From: Streptomyces uncialis | GTDB taxonomy: Bacteria > Actinomycetota > Actinomycetes > Streptomycetales > Streptomycetaceae | NCBI RefSeq assembly: GCF_001905345.1 | Contig: NZ_LFBV01000010.1 | Span: 661,238-725,237, forward strand | Direction of reading: 5' to 3' | DNA length: 64,000 nucleotides | Part shown: piece after piece, positions 7,659-16,566 of the stretch | Numbering within the stretch: the stretch's first letter is position 1 | Layout: the number at the start of each line of letters is the position of its first letter | Made by a program: the position numbers and the translations under genes | The notes under the pieces: model-generated | Database searches by the model: none | What the model saw: the letters and a program-made list of their open reading frames with translations, nothing else | Told to the model about the DNA's origin: nothing

Positions 7659-8768
7659 TCAGGGGCCGGGGACGTACCCCCGGGGCTTGTCCACGACATT
7701 GCGTAGGACCTCCCCCCGCACCCACCTCCCGAACTGCTCCACGAACTGCGCCCCCAACGCGTCCCGCCACCCCAGCACGTCCCCGCTCATATGCGGGGAC
7801 ACGATCAACCCGGGCACCCCCCACAGCGGACTGCGCTCCCCCACCGGCTCCACCTCGAAGACATCGAGCGCGGCCCCGGCGATCCACCGCCGCGACAACG
7901 CGTCGACGAGTTCGTCCGTCACCACCAGCGCCCCGCGCCCCACATTGACGAAGCGCGCGGACGGCTGCATCATCCCGAACCGCCGGGAGCCGAACATCCC
8001 CCTCGTCTGTGCGGTCAGCGGCGCCGCGCACACGATCCAGTCCGCGCGGGCGAGCATCCGGTCCAGCTCGTCCGGCCCGTGCACCCCCGGCCCCGAGACC
8101 CGGCCGACCACGGCCGTCCGTACGCCCAGCGCCTTCAGGGTCCGGGCGACCGCCTTCCCGATCGGCCCGGAGCCGACCACGACGGCCCGTGATCCCGCGA
8201 CCCGCAGGGTGTCCCGGTGCCGCCATTCGCCGTGCCGCTGGAGGTCCAGGGTCCGGGGCAGGTCCTTGGCCATCGCCAGCACCAGCGCGGCGACGTACTC
8301 GGCGACGGGCCCCTCGAAGATCCCGCGCGCGTTGGTGACGACCGTGCCGGACGCGACGAGCTCCGGGCCCAGCACATGGTCGACGCCCGCGCTCGCCGCG
8401 TGCACCCACCGGGGCCGGGGCCCCGTACCGGGCCAGGCGCGGCGTACCGCGTCGCTGGTGTGGTCCCACACCAGCAGCACGTCCGCCGACGGCAGCAGCG
8501 CGGCCAGCGAGTCGCCGTCGGTACGGACCACCTGGGCCCGTCCGATGAGGCTCCCGAGCCGGGGCGGCGGGTCGGCGTCCAGGACGAGGACGGTGGGCAG
8601 GGGCGAGTCCGCTCGAACGGGGGAGCCCGCTCGCGGGGGGAAGTGCGCTTCCGGTTCCAAGGGGGCGTCCGCTTCCGTCAGGGGTGGCCGGGGCCGCCGG
8701 GGCGGGCGTCCCGGCCCGGCGGTGGCCGTCCCCCGGGGCGCCCGTACACGGCCCGACCACGCTGGCAC
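7659..8768 (-). CDS. D-2-hydroxyacid dehydrogenase family protein
   Basis: An NAD(P)-dependent enzyme of the formate/glycerate dehydrogenase superfamily. The Rossmann motif appears as VVVGSGPIGKAVARTL; substrate-side elements include ASAGVDHVL, ARGIFEGPVAEYV, NVGRGALV, DVFEVEP and SPHMSGDV. It would interconvert a 2-hydroxyacid and a 2-oxoacid. The catalytic core begins near LPTVLVLDAD; the roughly 55 residues before it are low-complexity and the GTG start at 8768 is uncertain. It is divergent from the EutA-like gene at 8962, whose region suggests a role in a compatible-solute or amino-acid catabolic cluster. Confidence 0.8.
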   Translation of the reverse strand: MPAWSGRVRAPRGTATAGPGRPPRRPRPPLTEADAPLEPEAHFPPRAGSPVRADSPLPTVLVLDADPPPRLGSLIGRAQVVRTDGDSLAALLPSADVLLVWDHTSDAVRRAWPGTGPRPRWVHAASAGVDHVLGPELVASGTVVTNARGIFEGPVAEYVAALVLAMAKDLPRTLDLQRHGEWRHRDTLRVAGSRAVVVGSGPIGKAVARTLKALGVRTAVVGRVSGPGVHGPDELDRMLARADWIVCAAPLTAQTRGMFGSRRFGMMQPSARFVNVGRGALVVTDELVDALSRRWIAGAALDVFEVEPVGERSPLWGVPGLIVSPHMSGDVLGWRDALGAQFVEQFGRWVRGEVLRNVVDKPRGYVPGP

Positions 8769-8961
8769 CGGGCGTCACCCCCGTCAACACGGTTCCCGGC
8801 CGTCGCGCCGGGCCCGGCCGCGCGGGGCATCCTGGGAGAAGACCCCGGCGGCCCGACGGGTGGGCCCCGGCCCGCTGGGCAGGCGAGCGGTGGAGCCCTG
8901 ACGGGCGAAACCGCCCGGCCCCGTGGTGGGGCCGGGAGCCACCCACGCGAAGGAGGAGGAC

Positions 8962-9702
8962 GTGACCTCACTGGGATTCCTGTACCCGGGACGGACCGCG
9001 GCGGACGACTACCCGCGTATGGAGCAGCTGATCGGCAGCGACATCCGGCTGTATCTGGTCCACGCCGACGGGCCGGGAACGGACGCCACCGGTCCCGTCG
9101 CGGAGGACGGGCCGGGTCTCGACGTGGGCGCCGTGCCGGTGCCCACCGGGTCGGCCGACCGGCTCGCGGCGGTGGGCGAGGAGCTGCGGCTGTCGGGCGC
9201 GGAGGCCGTCGTCTGGGCGGGGCCGGGCTTCGCACTGGGTCCCGAGGGCGCGCAGGAGCAGGTCCGCGCGTTGGCGCGGGCCGCGGGGCTGCCCGCGTCG
9301 AGCACATCGTTCGGCTTCGTGCACGCGGTCCGTGAGGTGGGCGCGCGGCGGGTCGCCGTCGCGTCCGTGTACACACCGGTGCTGACGGAGCTGTTCACCG
9401 ACTTCCTCGCCGCGGCGGGGACGGAGGTCGTGTCGGTGGCGCACGGCTCCGCCGACGACCTGGTGGCGCTCGCCGCCGAGGCGGACCATCCCGATGCCGG
9501 GGCCGTCCTCGTGCCGGGTACCGCGGTGCACACCGCCGCGGAGGTGTCCGTCCTGGAGGAGCGGCTGGGCAAGCCGGTGCTCACGGCGAATCAGGTGACC
9601 GTGTGGGAGGGATTGCGGCTGACCGACCGGCGGGTGAACGCGCCGGGGCTCGGTGCGTTGTTCACCCGCGAGCCGGTGGTGCAGGCGCCCCCGTCCCGTT
9701 AA
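8962..9702 (+). CDS. Maleate isomerase / Asp-Glu racemase family protein (EutA-like)
   Basis: A 246-residue protein beginning MTSLGFLYPGRTAADDYP. This matches the maleate cis-trans isomerase and arylmalonate decarboxylase branch of the Asp/Glu racemase superfamily, which includes EutA of ectoine-utilisation clusters. The GTG at 8962 is preceded by AGGAGGAGG, so I prefer it to the upstream GTG at 8923. The family uses two cysteines, one in each half. The N-terminal cysteine is not evident here, where the equivalent region reads VVWAGPGF, so activity may differ from a racemase. Its neighbours are an amidase and an ehu-type importer. Confidence 0.72.
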   Translation: MTSLGFLYPGRTAADDYPRMEQLIGSDIRLYLVHADGPGTDATGPVAEDGPGLDVGAVPVPTGSADRLAAVGEELRLSGAEAVVWAGPGFALGPEGAQEQVRALARAAGLPASSTSFGFVHAVREVGARRVAVASVYTPVLTELFTDFLAAAGTEVVSVAHGSADDLVALAAEADHPDAGAVLVPGTAVHTAAEVSVLEERLGKPVLTANQVTVWEGLRLTDRRVNAPGLGALFTREPVVQAPPSR

Positions 9703-9704
9703 CC

Positions 9705-10440
9705 GCGTGTGCTTGCCGCGCTTTCGAGGTCTGTCTGGCTGGGCGTACTTCGTTCCTGTGCCGTCGTTCGGTGGTTTCGCGCAGTTCCCCGCGGGTCGCC
9801 TTCGCTTGCGCTTCCCAGGTCTGTCCGGCTGGACGAACTTCGTTCCTGTGCCGTCGCTCGGTGGTTTCGCGCAGTTCCCCGCGGGTCGCCTTCGCTTGCG
9901 CTTCGTAGGTCTGTCCGGCTGGACGAACTTCGTTCCTGTGCCGTCGCTCGGTGGTTGTGCGCAGTTCCCCGCGCCCCTTTGGGGCGCCTTCTGCCGGTTG
10001 TTCGGGTCGGGGCCGGTCGGGATTCTCCGTCCTCGATCCGACACGCTCGGTACGACGTACGTGTGGTCCGACTGAAGAGCATCGGAGTCTGCGAGCAGAG
10101 ATTCCCGCCCACCCCCTTCGGCAGCCGAGCGACTGCGCGAGGAGGGTGGTTCCGCAAGCAAAGGCCCGCACCTGACCGACAGCCTGAAGAGGCGCCCCCA
10201 AAGGGGCGCGGGGAACTGCGCAAAAGACGAGGGCCGACCCGCACCCGGAGAACAACCGATCGGGGCAGCATCCAGGGGCGCGGGGAACTGCGCACCCACG
10301 GACGGCCTGTGCGGGGACAAGTGGGCCCAGCACAAGAAACCCGGGAGCGCGAGCGAAGGCGACCCGCGGGGAACTGCGCACCCACGTCCGACCCGCACAG
10401 GGACAAGTACGTCCAGCCGGAGAGACCTCGGAAGCGTGGG
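9705..10440. repeat. Dispersed modular repeat array 2, with 90-bp tandem copies
   Basis: The gene-free region between the EutA-like gene and the amidase. It opens with a tandem repeat of about 90 bp: AGGTCTGTC starts at 9727, 9817 and 9907, and each unit ends in a GCGCAGTTCCCCGCG core followed by the GGTCGCCTTCGCTTGCGCTT module. The core repeats near 9958. The inverted hairpin element copy 2 follows, and then reversed cores near 10198 and 10274 and a reversed AAGCGAAGGCGACC-type module near 10350. The modules match array 1. Confidence 0.85.
10019..10106 (-). ncRNA. Conserved hairpin element, copy 2 (inverted)
   Basis: The reverse complement carries the same 39-nt left arm and 33-nt right arm as copy 1 without substitution. 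Its centre is one base longer and different, with ACCACACGTACGTC replacing GTAGGGGGACGTC. The outer stem GGGAATCTC/GAGAATCCC is intact. It lies upstream of the amidase and ehu genes in antisense orientation. Confidence 0.5.
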
Positions 10441-10505
10441 CGATGGCGAGTCCCGGTGGGGGTACCGGGGTAGCGATGGGTGGGGGGTACGGGTGGGGAG
10501 GGTGT

Positions 10506-11945
10506 GTGGACGGGATCTTGGCGCTGGGGGCCGTGGAACTGGTCGAGGGGTACCGGACGGGCAGATTCACGCCCGTCGACGCCGTGGAGGCGGCACTGCG
10601 CAGGGCGGACGACGTCCAGCGGAAACTCAACGCGTTCGTGCGGATCGACACCGAGGGCGCCCTGGCCGAGGCCCGCGCCTCCGCGGCCCGCTGGTACCGC
10701 GGCGAACCGGCCGGTCTGCTGGACGGCGTCCCCGTGACCGTCAAGGACACCTTCCTCCAGCGCGGGACACCGAGCCTGCGGGGCTCCCGCACCGTGGACC
10801 CGGTGGGCCGCCACTGGACCGAGGACGCCCCGGCCGTGGCCCGGCTCCGTGAGCAGCACGCCGTGTTCCTCGGCCGGACCACCACCCCGGAGTTCGGCTG
10901 GAAGGCCGTGACGGACTCGCCCCTGACCGGGATCACCCGCAACCCGTACGGTCCGGACCGGACCAGCGGGGGCTCCAGCGGGGGCAGCGCGGTGGCCGTC
11001 GCGACGGGCGCGGGCGCCCTGTCCATCGGCACCGACGGCGGCGGCAGCGTCCGTGTCCCCGCCGCGTTCTGCGGTGTCCTCGGGCTGAAGCCGACGTACG
11101 GGCTCGTGCCCGTGTACCCGGCGAGCGTGTACGGCTCGCTGGCGCATGTGGGCCCGCTGGCCAGGGACGCGGCGGACGCCGCGCTGATGATGGACGTCCT
11201 CGCGCGGCCGGACGCCCGGGACCCCTGGCAGGCGGGCCCGCCCGGCACCGGGTTCCGGGCCGGGCTGGACGGCGGGGTGCGGGGGCTGCGGATCGCGTTC
11301 TCGCCGTCGCTGGGCGGCCAGGTCGCGGTGCGCCCGCAGGTCGCCGCGGTGGTGCGGCGGGCGGTGGAGCGACTCGCGGGCCTCGGCGCGTACGTCGAGG
11401 AGACCGATCCGGACCTCACCGACCCGGTGGACGCCTTCCACACCCTGTGGGCCGGCGGGATCGCCCGGTCCACCCGGGGCCTCGGACCCGCCCAGCTGGC
11501 GCTCCTGGACCCGGGGCTGCGGGAGATGCGGGCGGCGGGGACGGGCCTGTCCGGGCTGGACGTGCTGGCCGCCGAGGCGGTCCGCGGCGAGCTGGGGCGG
11601 CGGATGAGCCTGTTCCACCAGCGGTACGACGTGCTGCTGACCCCGACGCTCCCGCTGACCGCGTTCCCGGCGGGCACCGAGGTCCCGCCGGGCAGCGGAG
11701 CGCGCCGCTGGACGAGCTGGACCCCGTTCACGTACCCGTTCAACATGACCACCCAGCCCGCGGCGAGCGTGCCGGTCGGTCTCGACGGGGAGGGTCTGCC
11801 GGTGGGGCTCCAGATCGTGGCGGCGCGGTTCGCCGACCGGACCGTGCTGCGGACGGCGCACGCGCTGTACACGGCCGGGATCGCGGGCGTCCCCGCACCG
11901 GACCTCCAGGGCCCGCCGACGGACGGGGACCGGTCGGCGGGCTGA
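10506..11945 (+). CDS. Amidase signature family hydrolase
   Basis: A 479-residue amidase. The Ser-cisSer-Lys catalytic apparatus is visible: the lysine in VPVTVKDTF, the glycine-serine loop TSGGSSGGSAVAVA, and the nucleophile loop GTDGGGSVRVPA. C-terminal features include TPTLPLTAFPAG and PFTYPFNMTTQPA. The enzyme hydrolyses an amide, releasing ammonia or an amine; the substrate is unknown. The context suggests turnover of an imported nitrogen compound. I start it at the GTG at 10506 behind GGGGAGGG; an ATG at 10443 would add a glycine-only leader lying next to repeat array 2. Confidence 0.85.
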   Translation: MDGILALGAVELVEGYRTGRFTPVDAVEAALRRADDVQRKLNAFVRIDTEGALAEARASAARWYRGEPAGLLDGVPVTVKDTFLQRGTPSLRGSRTVDPVGRHWTEDAPAVARLREQHAVFLGRTTTPEFGWKAVTDSPLTGITRNPYGPDRTSGGSSGGSAVAVATGAGALSIGTDGGGSVRVPAAFCGVLGLKPTYGLVPVYPASVYGSLAHVGPLARDAADAALMMDVLARPDARDPWQAGPPGTGFRAGLDGGVRGLRIAFSPSLGGQVAVRPQVAAVVRRAVERLAGLGAYVEETDPDLTDPVDAFHTLWAGGIARSTRGLGPAQLALLDPGLREMRAAGTGLSGLDVLAAEAVRGELGRRMSLFHQRYDVLLTPTLPLTAFPAGTEVPPGSGARRWTSWTPFTYPFNMTTQPAASVPVGLDGEGLPVGLQIVAARFADRTVLRTAHALYTAGIAGVPAPDLQGPPTDGDRSAG

Positions 11946-12093
11946 CCGGAAATACCCGTCCCCCGGACGGCGCAGCGGCCGGGGGCGTGGTGTCCCCCGG
12001 ACGGCGTCCAAGCACCCGGTCGGCGGACGGCCGTCCGGGGCGGGGCGTGAACTGACCGGAATAACTCGCTTGGCACGGGGTAGCCGCGCGCCC

Positions 12094-13059
12094 ATGGCTC
12101 CACCACTGCGAGACGACTCAGCGAACAGACGCACAGGGCGGCCCTCGGCGGACGGCGGCGCCCGGCCGGAACCGGTTCCGATATCCCGCTCCGCGACCAC
12201 CGGGCCCCGCCGGAGGACCCTGCTCACCGGGGCGGCCGTGCTCGGCACCGCCGGTGCGCTCGGCGCCGCCGGCTGCTCCCGGGTGCCCACCGGCGACACC
12301 CTGGCCCGGCTGCGGTCCCAGGGCACGGTACGCCTCGGGATCGCGGGCGAGGTGCCCTACGGATACATCGACGAGGACGGTGAGTTCACCGGGGAGGCCG
12401 TCGAACTGGCCAAGGTCATCTTCAAGCGGCTGGGGGTACCCGGGGTACAGCCGGTCGCCACCGACTTCAGCTCACTGATCCCCGGGCTGAAGACCCAGCA
12501 GTTCGACGTGGTCTCCGCGGGCATGTACATCAACAAGGAGCGCTGCGAGCAGGTCATCTTCTCCGACCCCGAGTACCAGATGCTGGACTCGTTCATCGTC
12601 CGCAAGGGCAATCCGCTGGGCCTGCGCGGTTACGCGGACGTGATCCGGGCGAAGGCGAAGTTCGGTACGGGGGCGGGGTACGCGCAGTCCGCGTACGCGG
12701 TCGGGGCCGGTTACCCGGAGAAGGACATAGTGATCCTCCAGGACCAGGTGGCGGGGCTGAACGCCGTGGAGTCCGGCCGTATCGACGTCTTCGGCGGGAC
12801 GGCCCTGACCACCCGGCAGGTCACCCGCAAGAGCCGCCGGGCGGAGGCCACGAAGGCGTTCGCCCCGGTCGTGGACGGTGAGAAGCACATCGACGGCGGC
12901 GGGTTCACGTTCCGGCCCACCGACACCGGGCTGCGGGACGCCTTCAACGTCGAGATCCACAAGATGAAGGACAGCGGCGAACTCTTCCGGATACTGCGCC
13001 CGTTCGGTTTCACCGAGGCGGAGATGACGGACCTGACCGCCGAGGAGCTGTGCTCATGA
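12094..13059 (+). CDS. ehuB: Ectoine/hydroxyectoine-type ABC importer, substrate-binding lipoprotein
   Basis: A 321-residue solute-binding protein of the polar amino-acid family (SBP_bac_3). A twin-arginine-like stretch (GPRRRTLLTGAAVLG) precedes a lipobox ending LGAAGC, so the mature lipoprotein is anchored outside the membrane. The core reads GTVRLGIAGEVPYGYIDEDG and FSSLIPGLKTQQFDVVSAGM, characteristic of EhuB. It delivers ligand to the two permeases encoded next. The ATG at 12094 is chosen over a TTG at 12070. The stop overlaps the next start as ATGA. The ectoine assignment is by family resemblance and cluster layout. Confidence 0.78.
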   Translation: MAPPLRDDSANRRTGRPSADGGARPEPVPISRSATTGPRRRTLLTGAAVLGTAGALGAAGCSRVPTGDTLARLRSQGTVRLGIAGEVPYGYIDEDGEFTGEAVELAKVIFKRLGVPGVQPVATDFSSLIPGLKTQQFDVVSAGMYINKERCEQVIFSDPEYQMLDSFIVRKGNPLGLRGYADVIRAKAKFGTGAGYAQSAYAVGAGYPEKDIVILQDQVAGLNAVESGRIDVFGGTALTTRQVTRKSRRAEATKAFAPVVDGEKHIDGGGFTFRPTDTGLRDAFNVEIHKMKDSGELFRILRPFGFTEAEMTDLTAEELCS

Positions 13060-13742
13060 CCGTGGGACTCTGGCAGAACTGGGTGCTGCCCGGTATCTGG
13101 ATCACCCTCCAGCTCACCGTGTACAGCGCGGCCCTGGCGACCGCCGTCGCGTTCGGGGTGGGCATCGCGCGCACCCACCGGCTGAAGACCGTGCGGTTCC
13201 TCGCCGGGCTGTACACGGAGGTCTTCCGGGGCACGTCGGCGCTGGTGCTGATGTTCTGGCTGTTCTTCGTGATGCCGCAGCTCGTCGGCTGGTCGCTCGT
13301 CCCGATGTGGGCGGCCGTCCTCGCGCTCGGTCTGTCGTACGGGGCGTACGGCGCGGAGATCGTCCGGGGCGCGCTCGGCGCGGTGGCCCCGGCGCAGCGG
13401 GAGGCGGGCGTCGCGCTCAGCTTCACGCCCTGGCAGCGGCTGCGGCTGATCCTGCTGCCGCAGGCGGTGCCGGAGATGATCCCGCCGTTCTGCAATCTGC
13501 TGATAGAGCTGTTGAAGGGGACCGCGCTGGTGTCACTGCTCGGGATCGGCGATGTGTCGTTCGCCGCGTATCTGGTCCGGCTCGCGACCCAGGACAGCGC
13601 GCAGATCTACGGCATCACGCTGGTGATCTACTTCGTGATCGCGTTCGCCCTCACCCGGGGCATGAAGGCGCTGGAGCGCCGTGCCAAGGCCGGGGTCGGC
13701 AAGGCCCCCGCCGCGATGGGTGTCGGAGGTGGCACCGCATGA
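13056..13742 (+). CDS. ehuC: Ectoine/hydroxyectoine-type ABC importer, permease
   Basis: A 228-residue inner-membrane permease of the His/Glu/Gln/Arg/opine family with about five helices. The cytoplasmic EAA loop that contacts the ATPase reads EAGVALSFTPWQRLRLILLPQA, shortened here as the motif around residue 120. It forms the transport channel with the next permease. The ATG at 13056 overlaps the binding-protein stop (ATGA), and its own stop overlaps the next start the same way, so the three proteins are translationally coupled. Confidence 0.82.
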   Translation: MTVGLWQNWVLPGIWITLQLTVYSAALATAVAFGVGIARTHRLKTVRFLAGLYTEVFRGTSALVLMFWLFFVMPQLVGWSLVPMWAAVLALGLSYGAYGAEIVRGALGAVAPAQREAGVALSFTPWQRLRLILLPQAVPEMIPPFCNLLIELLKGTALVSLLGIGDVSFAAYLVRLATQDSAQIYGITLVIYFVIAFALTRGMKALERRAKAGVGKAPAAMGVGGGTA

Positions 13743-14431
13743 GCACCTCATCCATGACCTCGGCCGCGGCGGCCCAGCCGGACGCCTGGGACTGGGCGGC
13801 CGTCTCGGACTTCATGCCGTACTTCTGGGACGGTGTCCTCACCACCCTCCAGGTACTGGCCCTCGGCTCGCTGATCTCGTTCACGCTGGGCCTGGTCTGG
13901 GCGCTCGCCCTGCGGGCGCCGAGCCGGTTCGTGCGCTGGCCGGTGGGCATGCTGACCGAGTTCATCCGCAACACCCCGCTGCTGGTGCAGCTGTTCTTCC
14001 TGTTCTTCGTGCTGCCCGAGTGGGGCATCCAGTTCTCCGCCCTGACCACCGGCATAGTGGCGATCGGGCTGCACTACTCGACGTACACCGCGCAGGTCTA
14101 CCGCGCGGGCATCGACGGTGTGCCGACCGGGCAGTGGGAGGCGGCCCGCGCGCTGAGCCTGCCGTACCACCGGACGTGGACGGCGGTGATCCTGCCGCAG
14201 GCCGTGCGCCGGGTCGTCCCCGCGCTCGGCAACTACGTCATCGCGATGCTGAAGGACACCCCGCTGCTCGCCGGTATCGGCGTACTGGAACTGCTTCAGC
14301 GTGCGCGGCTCCAGGCCACGGACACCTTCCAGTACACCGAGGCCCTGACCGTCGTCGGGATCGCCTTCATCCTCATCGCCTATCCGTCCTCGCTGCTGAT
14401 CCGATCCCTGGAGCGCCGTCTTGTCCACTGA
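13739..14431 (+). CDS. ehuD: Ectoine/hydroxyectoine-type ABC importer, second permease
   Basis: A 230-residue permease paralogous to the preceding one. It has a longer N-terminal leader (MSTSSMTSAAAAQPDAWDW), five or so membrane helices, and an EAA loop beginning EAARALSLPYHRTW. FIRNTPLLVQLFFLFFVLPE is typical of the amino-acid permease subfamily. It is coupled to ehuC by an ATGA overlap and to the ATPase gene by an 11-base overlap. Confidence 0.82.
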   Translation: MSTSSMTSAAAAQPDAWDWAAVSDFMPYFWDGVLTTLQVLALGSLISFTLGLVWALALRAPSRFVRWPVGMLTEFIRNTPLLVQLFFLFFVLPEWGIQFSALTTGIVAIGLHYSTYTAQVYRAGIDGVPTGQWEAARALSLPYHRTWTAVILPQAVRRVVPALGNYVIAMLKDTPLLAGIGVLELLQRARLQATDTFQYTEALTVVGIAFILIAYPSSLLIRSLERRLVH

Positions 14432-15233
14432 CCAGAGTCCGAAGATCCTCGACACGGGGGCGAACGGTGGTGAGGAGCTGATCCGCTTCGAGAACGTCAC
14501 CAAGCGGTTCGGCAAGGCCACGGTGCTGGACGGCCTCGACTTCCAGGTCGGCCGGGGCAAGCATGTGACGCTGATCGGACCGTCCGGCTCCGGCAAGACG
14601 ACGATCCTGCGGCTGCTGATGACGCTGCTCAAGCCCGACGAGGGCCGGATCAAGGTGAACGGGGACTACCTCACCCACGAGGAACGCGGCGGGAAGCTGG
14701 TCCCGGCCCGGGAGAAGCACGTCCGCGAGGTCCGCAAGAACATCGGCATGGTGTTCCAGCAGTTCAACCTGTTCCCGAACATGAAGGTGCTGCGCAACAT
14801 CACCGAGGCACCGGTGACCGTGCTCGGGATGTCGAAGGACGAGGCCGAGCAGCGGGGCAAGGAGCTGCTGGACCTGGTCGGGCTTGGCGACCGCTGCGAC
14901 GCGTACCCCACGCAGCTGTCCGGCGGACAGCAGCAGCGGGTGGCCATCGCCCGCGCCCTGGCGATGCGTCCGCAGGTGCTGCTGCTGGACGAGGTGACCT
15001 CGGCGCTCGACCCGGAGCTGGTCGCGGGGGTGCTGGACGTACTGCGGGACGTCGCGCACAGCACGGACATCACGATGCTGTGCGTCACCCATGAGATGAA
15101 CTTCGCCCGGGACATCTCCGACCAGGTCCTGATGTTCGACGAGGGCAAGGTGATCGAGTCGGGCCCGCCGGAGAAGATGTTCAGCGATCCGGATCTGGAC
15201 CGGACCCGGGAGTTCCTCAGCGCGATCCTGTGA
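14421..15233 (+). CDS. ehuA: Ectoine/hydroxyectoine-type ABC importer, ATPase
   Basis: A 270-residue ABC ATPase with Walker A GPSGSGKTT, Q-loop VFQQFNLFPNM, signature LSGGQQQRVAIARALA, Walker B VLLLDEVTSALD and H-loop VTHEMNFA. It powers the two upstream permeases. Translation starts at a TTG (14421) inside the end of ehuD, with GGAG about eight bases upstream. It is the last gene of the B-C-D-A operon; 270 bp follow before the regulator. Confidence 0.87.
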   Translation: MSTDQSPKILDTGANGGEELIRFENVTKRFGKATVLDGLDFQVGRGKHVTLIGPSGSGKTTILRLLMTLLKPDEGRIKVNGDYLTHEERGGKLVPAREKHVREVRKNIGMVFQQFNLFPNMKVLRNITEAPVTVLGMSKDEAEQRGKELLDLVGLGDRCDAYPTQLSGGQQQRVAIARALAMRPQVLLLDEVTSALDPELVAGVLDVLRDVAHSTDITMLCVTHEMNFARDISDQVLMFDEGKVIESGPPEKMFSDPDLDRTREFLSAIL

Positions 15234-15503
15234 GGGGTGCGTGCGGTGGCCCGTGGGTGAGGGCGCCGGGCCGGGCGGGGCCGGGCGGGGCGGGTAAGCG
15301 GTCCGGCCCGGCGGGTCCGGCCCGGCGGCCCCTTCCCGGCCCCGTATGCCCTGGACATATGCCGGACGGCCATTTCGCACCGGGCTCCGGGCGCGTCGCC
15401 GACACGTACCGGTGAACCGGCCAACGGCCCGTTCCCGGGAACCGGTTGACGGCTATCGTTGATGTGCCCAGCCGTATGGACCGGGACCGTCCAGGGGGAA
15501 GCA

Positions 15504-16241
15504 GTGGCGCTTCAGCACGAGTCGACCGCGCCGTACCGTTCGGTGCAGCGCGCCCTGCGCGTCCTGGACCTCGTCTCCCGCGGCTCCTCGGGGGCGAGCG
15601 AGGCGGAGCTGGCCCGGGAGACCGGGCTCTCCGGGGCGCGGCTCACCGGACTGCTGCGGATGCTGCGCCGCGAGGGGTACGTCGGGCAGGGGCCCGACGG
15701 GATCTATCTCCCCGGGGAGGCGCTGGGGCGGCTCGGCACGGCACGGCCGCCGATCCAGGACACGCTGGACCGGCTGCGGGCGAGCGTCGGCGCGGCGCTG
15801 TACGTCGGCCGCTATCTCGACGGTGAGGTCACGGTGATCCACGTCAACGACGGGCCCGAGACCCCCGCGGCGCGGGAATGGGTGGACTTCCGGTCGGCGG
15901 GCCACGCGACGGCGCTCGGCAAGAGCCTGCTCGGGCAGCTGGACGGGGACGCACTGCGGGATCATCTGTCCCGGCACCGGCCGGCCCGGCTCACCTCCCG
16001 GACGATCACGGACGAGCGGGTACTGACGCGGCGGCTGGGATTGCAGCCCGCGAGTGTGCCGGTGCTGGATCTCCAGGAGTACGCGGTGGGGACGGTGTGC
16101 GCGGCGGTGCCCGTCACCGCCGGGGCGGCGGTGGGGTGCCTCGGGCTCTCGCTGCCGGTGGAGCAGGTGCACAGGCTGCGGGACGCGGCGGAGATCCTGA
16201 ACCGTGAGGCCCCGGCGGTCCTCCTCTCCCTGACCCTCTGA
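15504..16241 (+). CDS. IclR-family transcriptional regulator
   Basis: A 245-residue regulator. The N-terminal winged helix (about 8-65) has SVQRALRVLDLVSRG and the recognition region LSGARLTGLLRMLRREGYV; the C-terminal effector domain includes SAGHATALGKSLL and LGLSLPVEQ. IclR proteins usually control neighbouring catabolic operons in response to a pathway metabolite, so the ehu group is the obvious candidate. The GTG at 15504 is preceded by AGGGGGAA and is preferred to the ATGs upstream. Confidence 0.85.
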   Translation: MALQHESTAPYRSVQRALRVLDLVSRGSSGASEAELARETGLSGARLTGLLRMLRREGYVGQGPDGIYLPGEALGRLGTARPPIQDTLDRLRASVGAALYVGRYLDGEVTVIHVNDGPETPAAREWVDFRSAGHATALGKSLLGQLDGDALRDHLSRHRPARLTSRTITDERVLTRRLGLQPASVPVLDLQEYAVGTVCAAVPVTAGAAVGCLGLSLPVEQVHRLRDAAEILNREAPAVLLSLTL

Positions 16242-16566
16242 ACCCGCGCAAGGGCTGATCCGGCCACCCGGCAACCGGCGACGGTGCCGGTACGGATTCC
16301 GGCCGTCCGACCTTCCGGCGCGGCCGTCCCGAACGTCCGGTCAAGGGGTGGTCGGCGGGGGCCGTGGGATGGCGGAGGTCCGTCATCGGGGGTCACCATC
16401 GGCGGGCCGGACGCAAGGCTTGTGGAGGAATCGGGGGCGTGATGTGACCGAATCCTTTCTACCGTTGGTATGGACATGTTCAACTAACGGCAATAACCTG
16501 GGACTTGGTCTAGACCGCAGTGCGCGTACGCCCCACAGAACCCCCACGTTCTCCAGGAGTGGCAGC
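16242..16566. other. Intergenic region upstream of the copper monooxygenase
   Basis: A 325-bp gene-free region. Its second half becomes AT-richer (about 16440-16520) and holds the DasR-type operator at 16503-16520, so the promoter probably lies there. AGGAG (about 16554-16558) serves the ATG at 16567. Confidence 0.6.
16503..16520. promoter_or_regulatory. DasR-type operator (dre) upstream of the LPMO gene
   Basis: The sequence contains the perfect palindrome GGTCTAGACC (16507-16516), extended as TGGTCTAGACCG. The published dre consensus contains TGGTCTAGACCA, so 11 of 12 core positions agree. DasR is the GntR-type repressor that responds to glucosamine phosphates and controls chitin-use genes. 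The site is 47 bp before the start codon of an AA10 protein, a typical DasR target. Confidence 0.75.
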
